Below are positions 1 through 8,019 of a DNA stretch of 38,794 nt, one piece after another. The position numbers and the translations under genes are program-made. The DNA is taken from assembly GCA_945869465.1 (NCBI GenBank), contig CAMBPB010000023.1, positions 1 to 38,794 on the forward strand, in the 5' to 3' direction. The DNA comes from Prosthecobacter debontii (lineage in GTDB: Bacteria > Verrucomicrobiota > Verrucomicrobiia > Verrucomicrobiales > Akkermansiaceae). The notes under the pieces were generated by a model. The model saw only the letters and a program-made list of their open reading frames with translations. It did not search any database and was not told the DNA's origin. Within the stretch, counting starts at the first letter, position 1. The number at the start of each line of letters is the position of its first letter.

Positions 1-440
1 TTACCAGCTATGTGTTTAGCCACTGTCGCGAACTGCTAGCGCCATTGGCCGAAAAGATGGAACATCACTCGGACTTCCAAGTCCGTTTCATCGTTGACCT
101 TTCCCATCAACGCAAAAGCCCAGAAGAATCACTGCCCATTGTGGCCAACCGCTTCAAGGCAAAGTTTCTCGCTGATTACTGGTCAGGCAGTCGGGAACCT
201 GAGTTTTTGCATGATCCAAGAGTCTTCATAGAAAAGGATAAATCGTTATCTGGCGTCATGCACGCCAAGGTCGTAATTATCGACCATGAGGTAGCGCTCG
301 TGACGTCTGCCAACTTCACCGAGGCCGGCCAAAATAGGAATATTGAGGCCGGCGTTATCGTAAGGCAGATCAGTCAGGTCGAACGCCTAAGGAGCTATTT
401 TGAGGGGTTAATTGAAACAAGAATGTTGAAGCAAATATAA
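1..440 (+). CDS. Phospholipase D-like (HKD) protein, DrmC-like, 3' part only
   Basis: The frame is open to the left edge, so the N-terminus lies outside the window; about 146 codons are visible. The visible part ends in a PLD active-site motif: MHAKVVIID at about 256-282, then TSANFTEAGQ about 15 residues later. PLD enzymes use this His and Lys for phosphoryl transfer on DNA or lipid. The stretch before the motif (FxxxYW...EPEFLHDPR) and the short tail after it look to me like DrmC, the PLD accessory protein of DISARM anti-phage systems, which is usually the last gene after drmA and drmB on the same strand. That matches its position next to a tRNA gene, but no other DISARM gene is in view. 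The PLD call is firm; DrmC is my recollection of the family. It could be another PLD nuclease. Confidence 0.7.
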   Translation, partial: TSYVFSHCRELLAPLAEKMEHHSDFQVRFIVDLSHQRKSPEESLPIVANRFKAKFLADYWSGSREPEFLHDPRVFIEKDKSLSGVMHAKVVIIDHEVALVTSANFTEAGQNRNIEAGVIVRQISQVERLRSYFEGLIETRMLKQI

Positions 441-744
441 TCACCTCTACCCGCCAATTCTAAGTATGCGGAAAGACCTTGATCCGACTCGCCGATCTGG
501 CAGAGGTATGACGGATGGAAGAGAACCTGACCAGACATGCCGACTCCCGGATTCCGGGCGGCGTGATTTTGTCGGGATTCAAATCCACTCCAAATCCGCG
601 ACAGAATGAACACCCGATTTCTGACGGATTTCTGACAAATCACCGTTCAACCACGCACAACCATGCATCACCAACAGAATCCAGAGACGCACGAAAGCCC
701 GCAGAATCAACGAAAGACGCAGGAATGGTCACAAAATGACCAGA
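441..744. other. Gene-poor spacer between the PLD gene and tRNA-Ser
   Basis: No convincing gene is present in these 304 bases; the short open frames here lack recognisable protein features. The stretch is less GC-rich than the rest and contains loosely repeated words (CAGAATC, ACGAAAG, GACGCA at 676-722, and TTTCTGACGGA/TTTCTGACAAA near 618-640). A perfect six-base inverted repeat (TGGTCA, loop CAAAA, TGACCA) lies at 726-742, three bases from the encoded CCA end of the tRNA. It has no T-run and is a poor terminator. The position next to a tRNA 3' end suits an integration junction, but I found no second copy of the tRNA 3' end and no integrase. Confidence 0.5.
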
Positions 745-834
745 TGGCGGAACGAGAGGGATTCGAACCCTCGGTACGGTTACCCGTACGTTCCCTTAGC
801 AAGGGAGTGCTTTCGACCACTCAGCCATCGTTCC
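745..834 (-). tRNA. tRNA-Ser (anticodon GCU), CCA encoded
   Basis: On the minus strand the sequence begins GGAACGATGGCTGAGTGG and ends GTTCGAATCC...CGTTCCG plus CCA. The acceptor arms (GGAACGA with TCGTTCC) pair completely. The anticodon loop reads TTGCTAA, giving GCU, which decodes AGC and AGU serine codons. A long variable arm (ACGTACGG...CCGTACCG region) marks it as a class II tRNA, as expected for serine. The T arm has the usual GGTTCGAATCC. It lies 43 bases after the stop of the gene at 878-2668 and is the natural border between chromosome-like genes to the right and the defence-like gene to the left. Confidence 0.97.
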
Positions 835-877
835 TGAAAGCGGGTCGGGAGGTTTGAACCATAGCGGAGAGAGATCG

Positions 878-2668
878 TCAACCCCCGTGGGTTGGATTTT
901 TCGATAATTCGTCGTCGTCGCTGGATTCTGGCGAAGGTGGAAGTTCCGCAGGAAGTTCCGCGATGGGATTAGGGACATCCGTTGCCGTAGGCTCGCTTGC
1001 TTCGATAGCGGGGGCTTGTTCGGCATTTTCCCCAGTCGATTCAGAAGTGGAATTATCCTCCATCCGTGCCGGGTTCTCTTCAGCGGTAGGTTCCGCAGGA
1101 GCGTCCTCGGCAGGAGCGTCCTCGGCAGGAGCGTCCTCGGCGGGAGCGTCCTCGGCGGGAGCGTCCTCGGCAGGGGCGTCCTCGGCAGGGGCGTCCTCGG
1201 CAGGAGCGTCCTCGGCAGGAGCGTCCTCGGCAGGAGCCTCATTCACGGGCGGGGGAGGAAGGGTGGCAGGATTCGTTTCGTCCAAGGGGATTTGCCGGGC
1301 GGATTTCTTTTTCTTCTTGCTGGCTTTGCCGTCCTTGGATTCGGCGGCTTGATTGGGCGTGGAATTGTCACGGGTTTCCTGAACGACGAGCGTGTCGTCC
1401 GTGAAGAGCAGGATGTGGCCTTGGTGGAGCAGCCAGAAGAGGTCGGCGGCGAATTCCGCGGGCGGGGCGGTGCTGCCTTCGGGCAGAACGGCTTTCCAGA
1501 GACCTTCGAGTTTCGCGGGTTTGTTCGCGCGGATCCAATCGACCATGATGCCGGGGCGTTCGGCGAGCACGGCACCTTGCGGCAGCGGGTGCGGGCGGGC
1601 GGGGCCGGTGAGGAGTTTTCCCTGGCGTTTAAAAACCGGCAGGTGTTCGGTTTCCACGGCCCGGCACACGGCGGGAATCAGGATCGCCGGGTGGTTGCGG
1701 GCGTGGTTGCCCGCGAGCTTGAGTGAGGTGAGCAACGAGGGTGATAGATTCGGCGCGGGAATGGAAGCGAGCACCTCGGTGGTGCGGACTTCGGCGAAGG
1801 CCCGCTCGAAACAACGGGTGGCCAGAGCGCGCTCGGCTTCCGTGCGATCCTCGATCCACGCGTCGTCCGCATCGCCTTTGATCCGCCAGTGGGTTTTCTT
1901 TTTCATCGTTTCCAACCAGGCGGTGACGGCTTCCTCGCCACGCTCAGTGCGGACCCTTGAGGAATAAACGGCGAAGGGGATGTTGGAAAAACGCTCGCGG
2001 TGAAGGCGGCGCAGGTTGATCTGATAGGAGTGGAAATTCGGCGGGCCGAGCCATTCGCCGGACATGCCGCAACGCGCGACCACCAGGAAATTTCCGGTTG
2101 GCGGAGCGACCTCGATGGTTTCCTCCTCGATGAATTGGTTGCGCAACTCGGACTGCCACAGGTGGCGGAGAGCTTCGTCGCGTGTGAGGAATACCGTCTC
2201 GTCGAGTTTGCCGCGAAACAGCGGCGCGCGCGGTGTCGGCGCTTCGAACACCGCCCGGCAGCGGGCGCGTTCTGCCAGAAGGATTTTGGCGACATCGTAA
2301 AGCGGATAGACTCGCGCCACCTGATGGATTTCCTTGCCGATGAGGTGAACGGCCTGTGCGTCGGGGACGAGTGTCACCCGCACTCCATCGGCGGGCGGAG
2401 CCTCTTCGTCGCGGGAAGGGCCGCGGCGTTCGTCGTAGCGTTCCTCGCGGCGTTGGAATGGCCGGCGGGCTCCCTCGCGGTCGCCATCGCGTGAGCCGCC
2501 TCGGCGCTCGTCGGGTCCGCGATCCTCGCGGCGCGGCGGGCGATCCCCGGCCTTGGGCTCTGGTTTGGGGGTGCGCTCGGGTTGGGGGCCGGCGGCGCGC
2601 GCCCATGCGGGGCCGAGGGCAAAACTGGACAGGAGGCCGCTCAATGGATCGTTTTCGGAATCGCTCAC
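878..2668 (-). CDS. Unrecognised charged protein with C-terminal AEDAP repeats
   Basis: I do not recognise this family. With the GTG start at 2668 it has 596 residues (start MSDSENDPLSG). A TTG at 2704, only 13 bases after the waaA stop, would add 12 residues; neither start has a clear ribosome site. Residues about 30-90 are rich in R, E, D, G and P and look disordered. Residues about 95-420 look folded, with an ordinary mixed composition. The C-terminal quarter is again low complexity: a lysine run, nine AEDAP repeats, then an acidic tail. There is no signal peptide or membrane segment, so it is probably cytoplasmic. The arginine/acid-rich ends resemble those of RNA- or ribosome-associated proteins, but that is only an impression. 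It is the last gene of the psd-glnD-waaA strand group. Confidence 0.75.
   Translation of the reverse strand: MSDSENDPLSGLLSSFALGPAWARAAGPQPERTPKPEPKAGDRPPRREDRGPDERRGGSRDGDREGARRPFQRREERYDERRGPSRDEEAPPADGVRVTLVPDAQAVHLIGKEIHQVARVYPLYDVAKILLAERARCRAVFEAPTPRAPLFRGKLDETVFLTRDEALRHLWQSELRNQFIEEETIEVAPPTGNFLVVARCGMSGEWLGPPNFHSYQINLRRLHRERFSNIPFAVYSSRVRTERGEEAVTAWLETMKKKTHWRIKGDADDAWIEDRTEAERALATRCFERAFAEVRTTEVLASIPAPNLSPSLLTSLKLAGNHARNHPAILIPAVCRAVETEHLPVFKRQGKLLTGPARPHPLPQGAVLAERPGIMVDWIRANKPAKLEGLWKAVLPEGSTAPPAEFAADLFWLLHQGHILLFTDDTLVVQETRDNSTPNQAAESKDGKASKKKKKSARQIPLDETNPATLPPPPVNEAPAEDAPAEDAPAEDAPAEDAPAEDAPAEDAPAEDAPAEDAPAEDAPAEPTAEENPARMEDNSTSESTGENAEQAPAIEASEPTATDVPNPIAELPAELPPSPESSDDDELSKNPTHGG
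1101..1235 (-). repeat. Nine tandem 15-bp repeats coding for AEDAP
   Basis: Nine adjoining 15-base units (plus-strand form GCGTCCTCGGCAGGA) with only synonymous changes (CAGGA, CGGGA, CAGGG) encode (AEDAP)9 in the gene at 878-2668. As 15 is a multiple of three, gain or loss of units keeps the frame. Neighbouring units tend to share the same variant (CGGGA twice together, CAGGG twice together), which suggests recent expansion by slippage or unequal exchange. Confidence 0.97.
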
Positions 2669-2717
2669 GGCGCAGAGACTAGAGAGCGATTTTGAAAATG
2701 ACAAACTCCGCGTTGGG

Positions 2718-4016
2718 TCATTTTGGCGAGTGGTGGAGTGAGTTCAGCAACGCCAAAATCCGTTGGGTCGCGCCGTCATGGCGGGCGAGGACATGGGCGG
2801 CGTTTCGAGTCATGGCCTCCGCCGTTTTCGAATCCAGAGCGGTGATGATGGCTGAGGCAAGACTGGTTTCATCAAGGGCGAGGATGCATCCGTGGGCTGC
2901 GGTGAGGCGAGAGGCGAGGGGTTCGAAGTTTTCCATGTGAGGGCCGATAATCAGCGGCTTGTTGGCGAGGATCGCCTCGGCGGGGTTCTGGCCTCCGGTG
3001 GCGAGGAAACTTTTGCCGATGATTACCACGGCGGCATGGGCCGTCCAATCGCGCAGTTCGCCGGTGGAGTCGATGAGGAAAACGTGGTGGCGATTTCCGG
3101 TCGCGGCAGGATCATGAAACTGCGTGCGCAGCACCACCTCGAATCCGGCGCGTTCGAGCTCGCCCTTGACCTCGGCGCGTCGCTCGGCATGGCGAGGCAC
3201 GATGACCGGCAAGGCAGCGGGCGCGGCCCGGCGAATGGCGGAGGCGATCCAGGCGTCTTCATCGCCATGGGTGCTGGCGGCGAGGATGACCGGGCGATAG
3301 TTGCCAAAGGAGTCGAGCATCTGTTGGAATTCCGGACGCCTTGCGGGCCGGGTGGTGCCGCCGGGATCGAATTTGAGGCTGCCGGTGTTATGAATCCGCC
3401 GCGGGTCCACGCCGAGGTTCTGCCAGATATCCGCGTCCTCCGGTTCTTGGATGGCGACGGCATCCAGCAGCGCGAACAGCGGGCGCACCCATGCGGCGAA
3501 TTTGCGGTAGCGCCGGGCGGACCTGGGAGACATGCGCGCATTGACGAGGGCTGCCGGGATGTTCCGTTTGCGGCAGGCGAGTAACAGAAGAGGCCAGGCT
3601 TCGCCTTCGATTAGAACGAGCTGCGAGGGTTGGAAGCGGTTCAGATAGCGGCTGATCATCGATGGGAAATCGAGCGGCGCATATGTGACGCGCACTTCAG
3701 GAATGCCCGCGGCGCTTGCCACCGCGTGGCCTGTGGCAGTGCCGGTGGCGAGCACGAACCGCCGTTCGGGTTCGCGGACCAGCCATTCGCGGATGAGTTT
3801 CAGGGCGAGCAGGGATTCCCCCACACTCACGGCATGCACATGCACCGCGGCGTGGGGTTCGAAATCGGAGGGTGTGGTATAAAGCGCCAGCCGTTCGCCG
3901 AGCCGCGTGCCAAATCCGCCGCGCCGCAACATTTTCACGATCCAACCGGGGAACGCCGCGATAAAAAGCAGCGGCAGCAACAAGCGGTAAATCAAAAGTG
4001 CGGTGAACCATCGCAT
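2718..4016 (-). CDS. waaA: 3-deoxy-D-manno-octulosonic acid (Kdo) transferase
   Basis: This enzyme transfers Kdo from CMP-Kdo to lipid A precursor at the inner face of the cytoplasmic membrane, an essential step of LPS core synthesis. The 432 residues match the family length. An N-terminal hydrophobic anchor (residues about 3-23) is followed by GFGTRLGERL, then HAVSVGES near residue 65, which holds the expected catalytic glutamate. The C-terminal GT-B domain includes AASTHGDED and the nucleotide-side pattern GGQNPAEAI (residue about 345). ATG 4016 is preferred over an upstream TTG at 4037, because homologues start close to the membrane anchor and a candidate promoter ends 8 bases before it. 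It lies 85 bases after glnD and 49 bases before the next gene on the same strand. Confidence 0.95.
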   Translation of the reverse strand: MRWFTALLIYRLLLPLLFIAAFPGWIVKMLRRGGFGTRLGERLALYTTPSDFEPHAAVHVHAVSVGESLLALKLIREWLVREPERRFVLATGTATGHAVASAAGIPEVRVTYAPLDFPSMISRYLNRFQPSQLVLIEGEAWPLLLLACRKRNIPAALVNARMSPRSARRYRKFAAWVRPLFALLDAVAIQEPEDADIWQNLGVDPRRIHNTGSLKFDPGGTTRPARRPEFQQMLDSFGNYRPVILAASTHGDEDAWIASAIRRAAPAALPVIVPRHAERRAEVKGELERAGFEVVLRTQFHDPAATGNRHHVFLIDSTGELRDWTAHAAVVIIGKSFLATGGQNPAEAILANKPLIIGPHMENFEPLASRLTAAHGCILALDETSLASAIITALDSKTAEAMTRNAAHVLARHDGATQRILALLNSLHHSPK

Positions 4017-4024
4017 GCCGTGCA

Positions 4025-4053
4025 AGATTAGGACCAATGGAAGCGGGCGTAAA
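4025..4053 (-). promoter_or_regulatory. Candidate promoter of waaA
   Basis: On the minus strand TTTACG (4048-4053), a 17-base spacer and TAATCT (4025-4030) are followed after 8 bases by ATG 4016. This is a weaker example of the start-proximal promoters seen elsewhere in the window. waaA may also be read through from glnD. Confidence 0.3.
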
Positions 4054-4101
4054 GCGTAGGCAAGGACTGAAGTCGTGCACGACTTTGGAGCGTGGGAGCC
4101 A

Positions 4102-6861
4102 TCATTCCTGGGTATCCGGGCGGGCGATGAGGACGGAGAAGCGTTCTTCGAGTTGCCGCAGGATTACGGGGTCTTCGACTTTGCCTCCCTCCGCGGTGGT
4201 GATGTAGAGGGTGTCCATGGCGACGCCTTTTTCGGTGCAGATCCGGGCGTGGGCGGTGTTGAGGCCGTATTGGTTGATGGTGTGGAAGAGGTCGTGGAGC
4301 AGGCCGATGCGGTCGAGCGCCTGGATTTCCACGGTGGAGCAGGATGGGTGAAGCTCGTTGCTGACAAAGGCGCGGACCGGGACCGGGATGTCCTGATCGG
4401 TGCGGGGTTTGAGGAAATTGACGCGGCGGCGCAGGTAGCGTTCCGGTTCGTAGTCGGCGGCGGCGAGAACGGCTTCGAAGGTATCGAGAAAACGCTTGCG
4501 GGTGGAGGCGGTGGCGACCGGTTCGAAGTTGGTGGTGCAGACGCGGAAGATGTTGACCACGATGCCGTCGGTGCGGGTGAACAGATCGGCTGATAGAATG
4601 TTGATTTGTTCGGAGGCGAGCGCGCAGCAGATTTTTTCCAGCAGCAACGGCCTGTCGCGCGTGGCGAGCACGAGTTCGGTGTAGCCCTTGTCGGTGTGGT
4701 CGATCCACTTGATGCACGAGGCGAGCGGGTCGGCGGATTCGGCCTCGCGCTGGAGGAAATGCCGGACGGTGCGCACCTGGGTGAGGATGTGCGCGGCCTG
4801 GCGGAAATGGAATGCGGAGGCGGGCATGCGTTCGAAGTGTCGGTTGACGTCCGGGTGATAGTCCTCGCGCATGCTGTTGATGACTTCGTCGTGCAGGGCG
4901 AGGCGGTCGGCGTCGAGTTTCTTGCCGTATTCCTCGCGTCCGCTTTCGAGGAAACTGCGGGCGGCGGAGTGGAGCTGGAGCATCAGGCTCTCCTTCCAGC
5001 CATTCCAGGCATCGGGCGCGGTGCCGCTGGAATCGACGTAGGTGAAGAGCAGCAGAGCGTCGAGGTTGGAGCGGTTTTTGACGATGGCGGCGAACTCGGC
5101 GATGACTTCCGGGTCGTCGAGATTGCGGGTGGTGGCGGTGCGCCAGAAGGTGAGGTGGTTGTCCACGAGGAACATGATCAGGGTGCGGCGGGCGCCTTGG
5201 ATCTGCAGCCGGGTGCAGAGCCGGGCGGCGAGCATGGCCGAGCCGTCGATGTGTTCGCGCACGTTTTCGGCGCGGCCGGTATCGTGCAGGATGAGGGCAA
5301 GATAGAGCGCGTAGGGATCCTCGATTTCATGGAACAGGCGTCGATAGATCTCATTGCGCGGGTTGGTGTCCGAGACCAATTGGTCGAGGCACTCGATGCA
5401 GCGCAGCGTGTGTTCATCGGCGGTGTAGCGATGGAAAAACTCGTGCTGCACGAGGCAGTCGAGCGCGCCGAACTCCGGCAGGTAGCGGCCAAGGAAGCCG
5501 ATCCGGTGCATGAGGCGCAAGATGCGGGCGACCTCGCCCTTGCGTTCGAGGATGGCCTGGAAAATCAGCCGGTTGGTTTTGGCATAACGGAACGGGCGGT
5601 CGATGTCCGCCCAGTGATTGGCGATGAGCCGCCGGATCTGGGGGCTGAGTTTGAGGTTGCGGACCTGGCAGTGTTGGAACAGCCGCATCAGACGGTGGGA
5701 ATCCTCCTTAAAGATGTCCGGGTTTGCCGGGAACAGACGTCCGTTGCGGGCGATAAAGCCGTCGAACTCCTCGCGGCTTTTTTTCCGGAAGGTGAGGAAC
5801 GAGCGGAAACCGGATTCGGAGCGCGAATCCTGCTCGATCTGGAAGGCCTCCATCAGCGAGGTGGTGTGCTGATAGAGATGGCGGGTGTGGCGGTAATAAT
5901 CGCGCATGAAGGCCTCGGTGCTGCGCAGGATGTCGCGCTGCGGATAGGTGAAGGCGGTGGCGACGACGCCCTGGAGTTGGAGAGTGAGTTGGTCGGTGCC
6001 CTTGTTGGTGTGATAGTGGAGCTCGTTGCGGACGCGGTGGAGGAAGTCGTAGGCTTCCTCGATTTCGCGGCAGGCGGAGGCGGTGAGCAATTTTTTCTCG
6101 ACGAGGTCCTTGAGTTTGGCACTGGCGGTTTTGACGCGGGCGACCCACTGGATGGTGTGGAAATCGCGCATGCCGCCGCAGCTTTCCTTCACGTTGGGTT
6201 CCTGGAGGAACACAGTGTGGGAATACTTCTCGTGGCGGCTCCGCAAGTCCAGCCGGCGGAGTTCGAAGAACGCGGCTTGGCCTTTGTCGATGCATTGCTT
6301 GGCGAAGCGCGACTGGAATTGTTTGAACAACGCGGCATCCCCGGTGATCAGCCGGGCATCCATCAGCGAGGTCTTGTTTTGCTGGTCGGTCTTGGCCTGT
6401 TGGACGCATTCGGCGATCGAGCGGCAGGCGTGGCCGACCTTGAAGCCGACGTCCCACAGCAGGTAGAGCACGTTCTGCACAAGTTCCTGCAGCGGCGGCG
6501 GAAGCTTGTTAGAGGCGCGCGGCAGCAGAAACAAGAGATCGATGTCCGAGCGCGGATTGAGCAGGGCGCGGCCGTAGCCGCCGGTGGCGACCAGTGCGAT
6601 TGGCAGCGAGTCACCGGGTTTGCGGGCGTTGAGCGAAGCTTCCAAAATCGAGGCGAGGACCGTATCGATGAGAGCCGCGCGGTCGGTGGCGATTTCGAGG
6701 CCGCCGGCACCCGAACGGTGGTGAAGCATGATGCGTTGTTCCTCGATTTTGAGGAACTGCTTGTAGAGTGCGATTCGCTCGGCCGGCGAGAGTTGGCCTT
6801 CGATTGCGGGCCGCAGGGCTCCCTTGGCGTGTTGTTCGAGCGTCTTGAGGTAGTTGAGCAT
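4102..6861 (-). CDS. glnD: [Protein-PII] uridylyltransferase / uridylyl-removing enzyme
   Basis: GlnD senses glutamine and adds or removes UMP on PII proteins, controlling nitrogen assimilation. The 919 residues show the full family order. A nucleotidyltransferase domain has GGYGR and SDIDLLFLLP near residues 85-110. An HD hydrolase domain has LILHDTGRAENVREH near residue 525. Two C-terminal ACT domains start near 720 (ATRDRPLLLEKI) and 840 (ALDRIGLLHDLFHTI). ATG 6861 is my preferred start. A TTG at 6903 overlaps the psd stop (TTGA) and would add 14 residues, so translational coupling to psd is possible. No PII gene or glutamine synthetase lies in the window. Confidence 0.97.
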   Translation of the reverse strand: MLNYLKTLEQHAKGALRPAIEGQLSPAERIALYKQFLKIEEQRIMLHHRSGAGGLEIATDRAALIDTVLASILEASLNARKPGDSLPIALVATGGYGRALLNPRSDIDLLFLLPRASNKLPPPLQELVQNVLYLLWDVGFKVGHACRSIAECVQQAKTDQQNKTSLMDARLITGDAALFKQFQSRFAKQCIDKGQAAFFELRRLDLRSRHEKYSHTVFLQEPNVKESCGGMRDFHTIQWVARVKTASAKLKDLVEKKLLTASACREIEEAYDFLHRVRNELHYHTNKGTDQLTLQLQGVVATAFTYPQRDILRSTEAFMRDYYRHTRHLYQHTTSLMEAFQIEQDSRSESGFRSFLTFRKKSREEFDGFIARNGRLFPANPDIFKEDSHRLMRLFQHCQVRNLKLSPQIRRLIANHWADIDRPFRYAKTNRLIFQAILERKGEVARILRLMHRIGFLGRYLPEFGALDCLVQHEFFHRYTADEHTLRCIECLDQLVSDTNPRNEIYRRLFHEIEDPYALYLALILHDTGRAENVREHIDGSAMLAARLCTRLQIQGARRTLIMFLVDNHLTFWRTATTRNLDDPEVIAEFAAIVKNRSNLDALLLFTYVDSSGTAPDAWNGWKESLMLQLHSAARSFLESGREEYGKKLDADRLALHDEVINSMREDYHPDVNRHFERMPASAFHFRQAAHILTQVRTVRHFLQREAESADPLASCIKWIDHTDKGYTELVLATRDRPLLLEKICCALASEQINILSADLFTRTDGIVVNIFRVCTTNFEPVATASTRKRFLDTFEAVLAAADYEPERYLRRRVNFLKPRTDQDIPVPVRAFVSNELHPSCSTVEIQALDRIGLLHDLFHTINQYGLNTAHARICTEKGVAMDTLYITTAEGGKVEDPVILRQLEERFSVLIARPDTQE

Positions 6862-6899
6862 ACGGAGCTTTGCAAGGGGTGCCCCATTCGGGTGGAAGG

Positions 6900-7793
6900 T
6901 CAAGCGGAGTGTGCCATGCGGCTGCCGACTTTCGCGTAGAGTTCGGTCTGCCGGGACGAGTGGGCGACGAGGTCCGCCTCGAGTTTCACCGCTCCGGGTT
7001 GGAAAATCGTGAGGGTCGAGGATCCGCCGAATGCGAAGTAGCCTTTTTCCGCGCCCTTTGCGCTGGATTTTCCGGGTGTGAAGGTCTGGTGGATGGTGCC
7101 CACGCAGGTCGCGCCGATTTCCAACAGGAGCACGGTGCCGAAGCCCCGGGTTTCGAGGCGGGTGATGGTGCGTTTGTTAGTCCAGAGGTAGGCGAGGCGT
7201 TTGCGCAGGGCGATCGGGGAAACTGAAAACAGCGGCCCTTCAATCAGGCGGGTTTCGCTTGGCACGCCCGCGGTCGGAAAATGAAACCGGTGGTAATCCA
7301 CCGGGCACAGGCGGGACAGGACCAGCGCCCCGTCGGCATAACGTGCCGCGAGATCCGCATCACCGAGCAGGGCGGGGAGGTCGAATTTCTGGCCTTTGAC
7401 GAACACGGCTCCGATCGCGGAGGCCCGCTCGAAGCCGAGGTGCCGCCCGTCGGCCGGGAACACCGCGCTGGATTCGTCGGGATCGATCGGGCGGGAGGCC
7501 GGATTGAGTTGGCGGTAAAAAAACTCGTTGAAGCTGCGGAACGATGCGGGCGGATCGGCAAAATCGGCGGGATTGAGTCCATAGCGGGCGATGAAGGGCG
7601 CGACTCGGGCGGCGGATTCCGGGGTGCTCATGCGCCGGCCATACCATGCGGAGAAAAACGGGCGTTTCACCAAACCGGCCAGCGCGATGGCCCCCAGCGG
7701 ATGGCCGTAAGTCCAGCGCAGGAATCCCTCGCCATAGACCTGTTCGGTTTCGAGGGCTCCCGTGTGACGGTTGAAATAGCGGATCGGTTCCAC
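6900..7793 (-). CDS. psd: Phosphatidylserine decarboxylase
   Basis: It converts phosphatidylserine to phosphatidylethanolamine at the membrane. The 297-residue frame starts MEPIRYFNRHTG and carries the active-site region VDYHRFHFP at about 165-173. The GGSS motif at about 256-259 is where the proenzyme cleaves itself into beta and alpha chains and forms the pyruvoyl group. The open frame extends 25 codons further upstream, but those residues do not resemble the family. GTG 7793 fits both the family N-terminus and a promoter whose -10 ends 6 bases before it. The stop lies 38 bases before the glnD ATG, so the two are probably co-transcribed. Confidence 0.95.
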   Translation of the reverse strand: MEPIRYFNRHTGALETEQVYGEGFLRWTYGHPLGAIALAGLVKRPFFSAWYGRRMSTPESAARVAPFIARYGLNPADFADPPASFRSFNEFFYRQLNPASRPIDPDESSAVFPADGRHLGFERASAIGAVFVKGQKFDLPALLGDADLAARYADGALVLSRLCPVDYHRFHFPTAGVPSETRLIEGPLFSVSPIALRKRLAYLWTNKRTITRLETRGFGTVLLLEIGATCVGTIHQTFTPGKSSAKGAEKGYFAFGGSSTLTIFQPGAVKLEADLVAHSSRQTELYAKVGSRMAHSA

Positions 7794-7799
7794 GCCGCT

Positions 7800-7828
7800 C
7801 TTGTAAGGGCGGGGCGGGGGAACCGCAA
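7800..7828 (-). promoter_or_regulatory. Candidate leaderless promoter of psd
   Basis: On the minus strand TTGCGG (7823-7828), a 17-base spacer and TACAAG (7800-7805) are followed after six bases by GTG 7793. Transcription would start at or next to the start codon, which supports GTG 7793 over the longer frame. Confidence 0.5.
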
Positions 7829-7900
7829 GGGCGGCGTGGCATGCTGTCCAGGCCCCGCTATTTGCCATTCACCGAAGGTGACTGCGAGCAGTGGCGGTAT

Positions 7901-7919
7901 ATGCTTATTCAATAAGCAT
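7901..7919. promoter_or_regulatory. Perfect 9-bp-arm palindrome upstream of psd
   Basis: ATGCTTATT, one central base, then AATAAGCAT form a perfect inverted repeat in an A/T-rich island within GC-rich DNA. It lies 108 bases upstream of psd and 101 bases beyond the stop of the secreted-protein gene at 8020-8757. It has the size and symmetry of an operator for a dimeric regulator. It is too A/T-rich and too tightly looped for a good terminator. Confidence 0.4.
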
Positions 7920-8019
7920 GCTTCCGGCTTTCCTGCCGAGTTTCTTGAAGGCGGCGTGGAGAAAGTCCTGGGCGGATTGTTGCCATGCGCCGTTTTGGAT
8001 GATTCCGGCGGCTTGCCTG

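Noticed and set aside
565..600. T-loop-like word (GGATTTGAATCC on the minus strand) suggesting a second tRNA or an att copy
   Set aside because: The flanks do not form acceptor, D or anticodon arms, and the bases after it do not match the 3' end of tRNA-Ser.
726..742. Hairpin as a terminator of tRNA-Ser
   Set aside because: The stem has only six pairs and no T-run follows on the minus strand.
1101..1235. Possible CRISPR-like array
   Set aside because: The units are directly adjacent without spacers, 15 bases long and in frame with a gene. No cas genes are present.
1016..1726. Plus-strand frame with long GRSVLGRSVLG repeats
   Set aside because: It is the reverse reading of the AEDAP repeat in the minus-strand gene; the same tract also gives SAGAS and RTLLP repeats in other frames.
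4606..6939. 777-codon open frame on the plus strand opposite glnD
   Set aside because: It is exactly antisense to a clearly recognised GlnD. Long antisense frames are expected from GC-rich third positions, and its composition (Gly/Val/Glu-rich, no motif) is that of a shadow.
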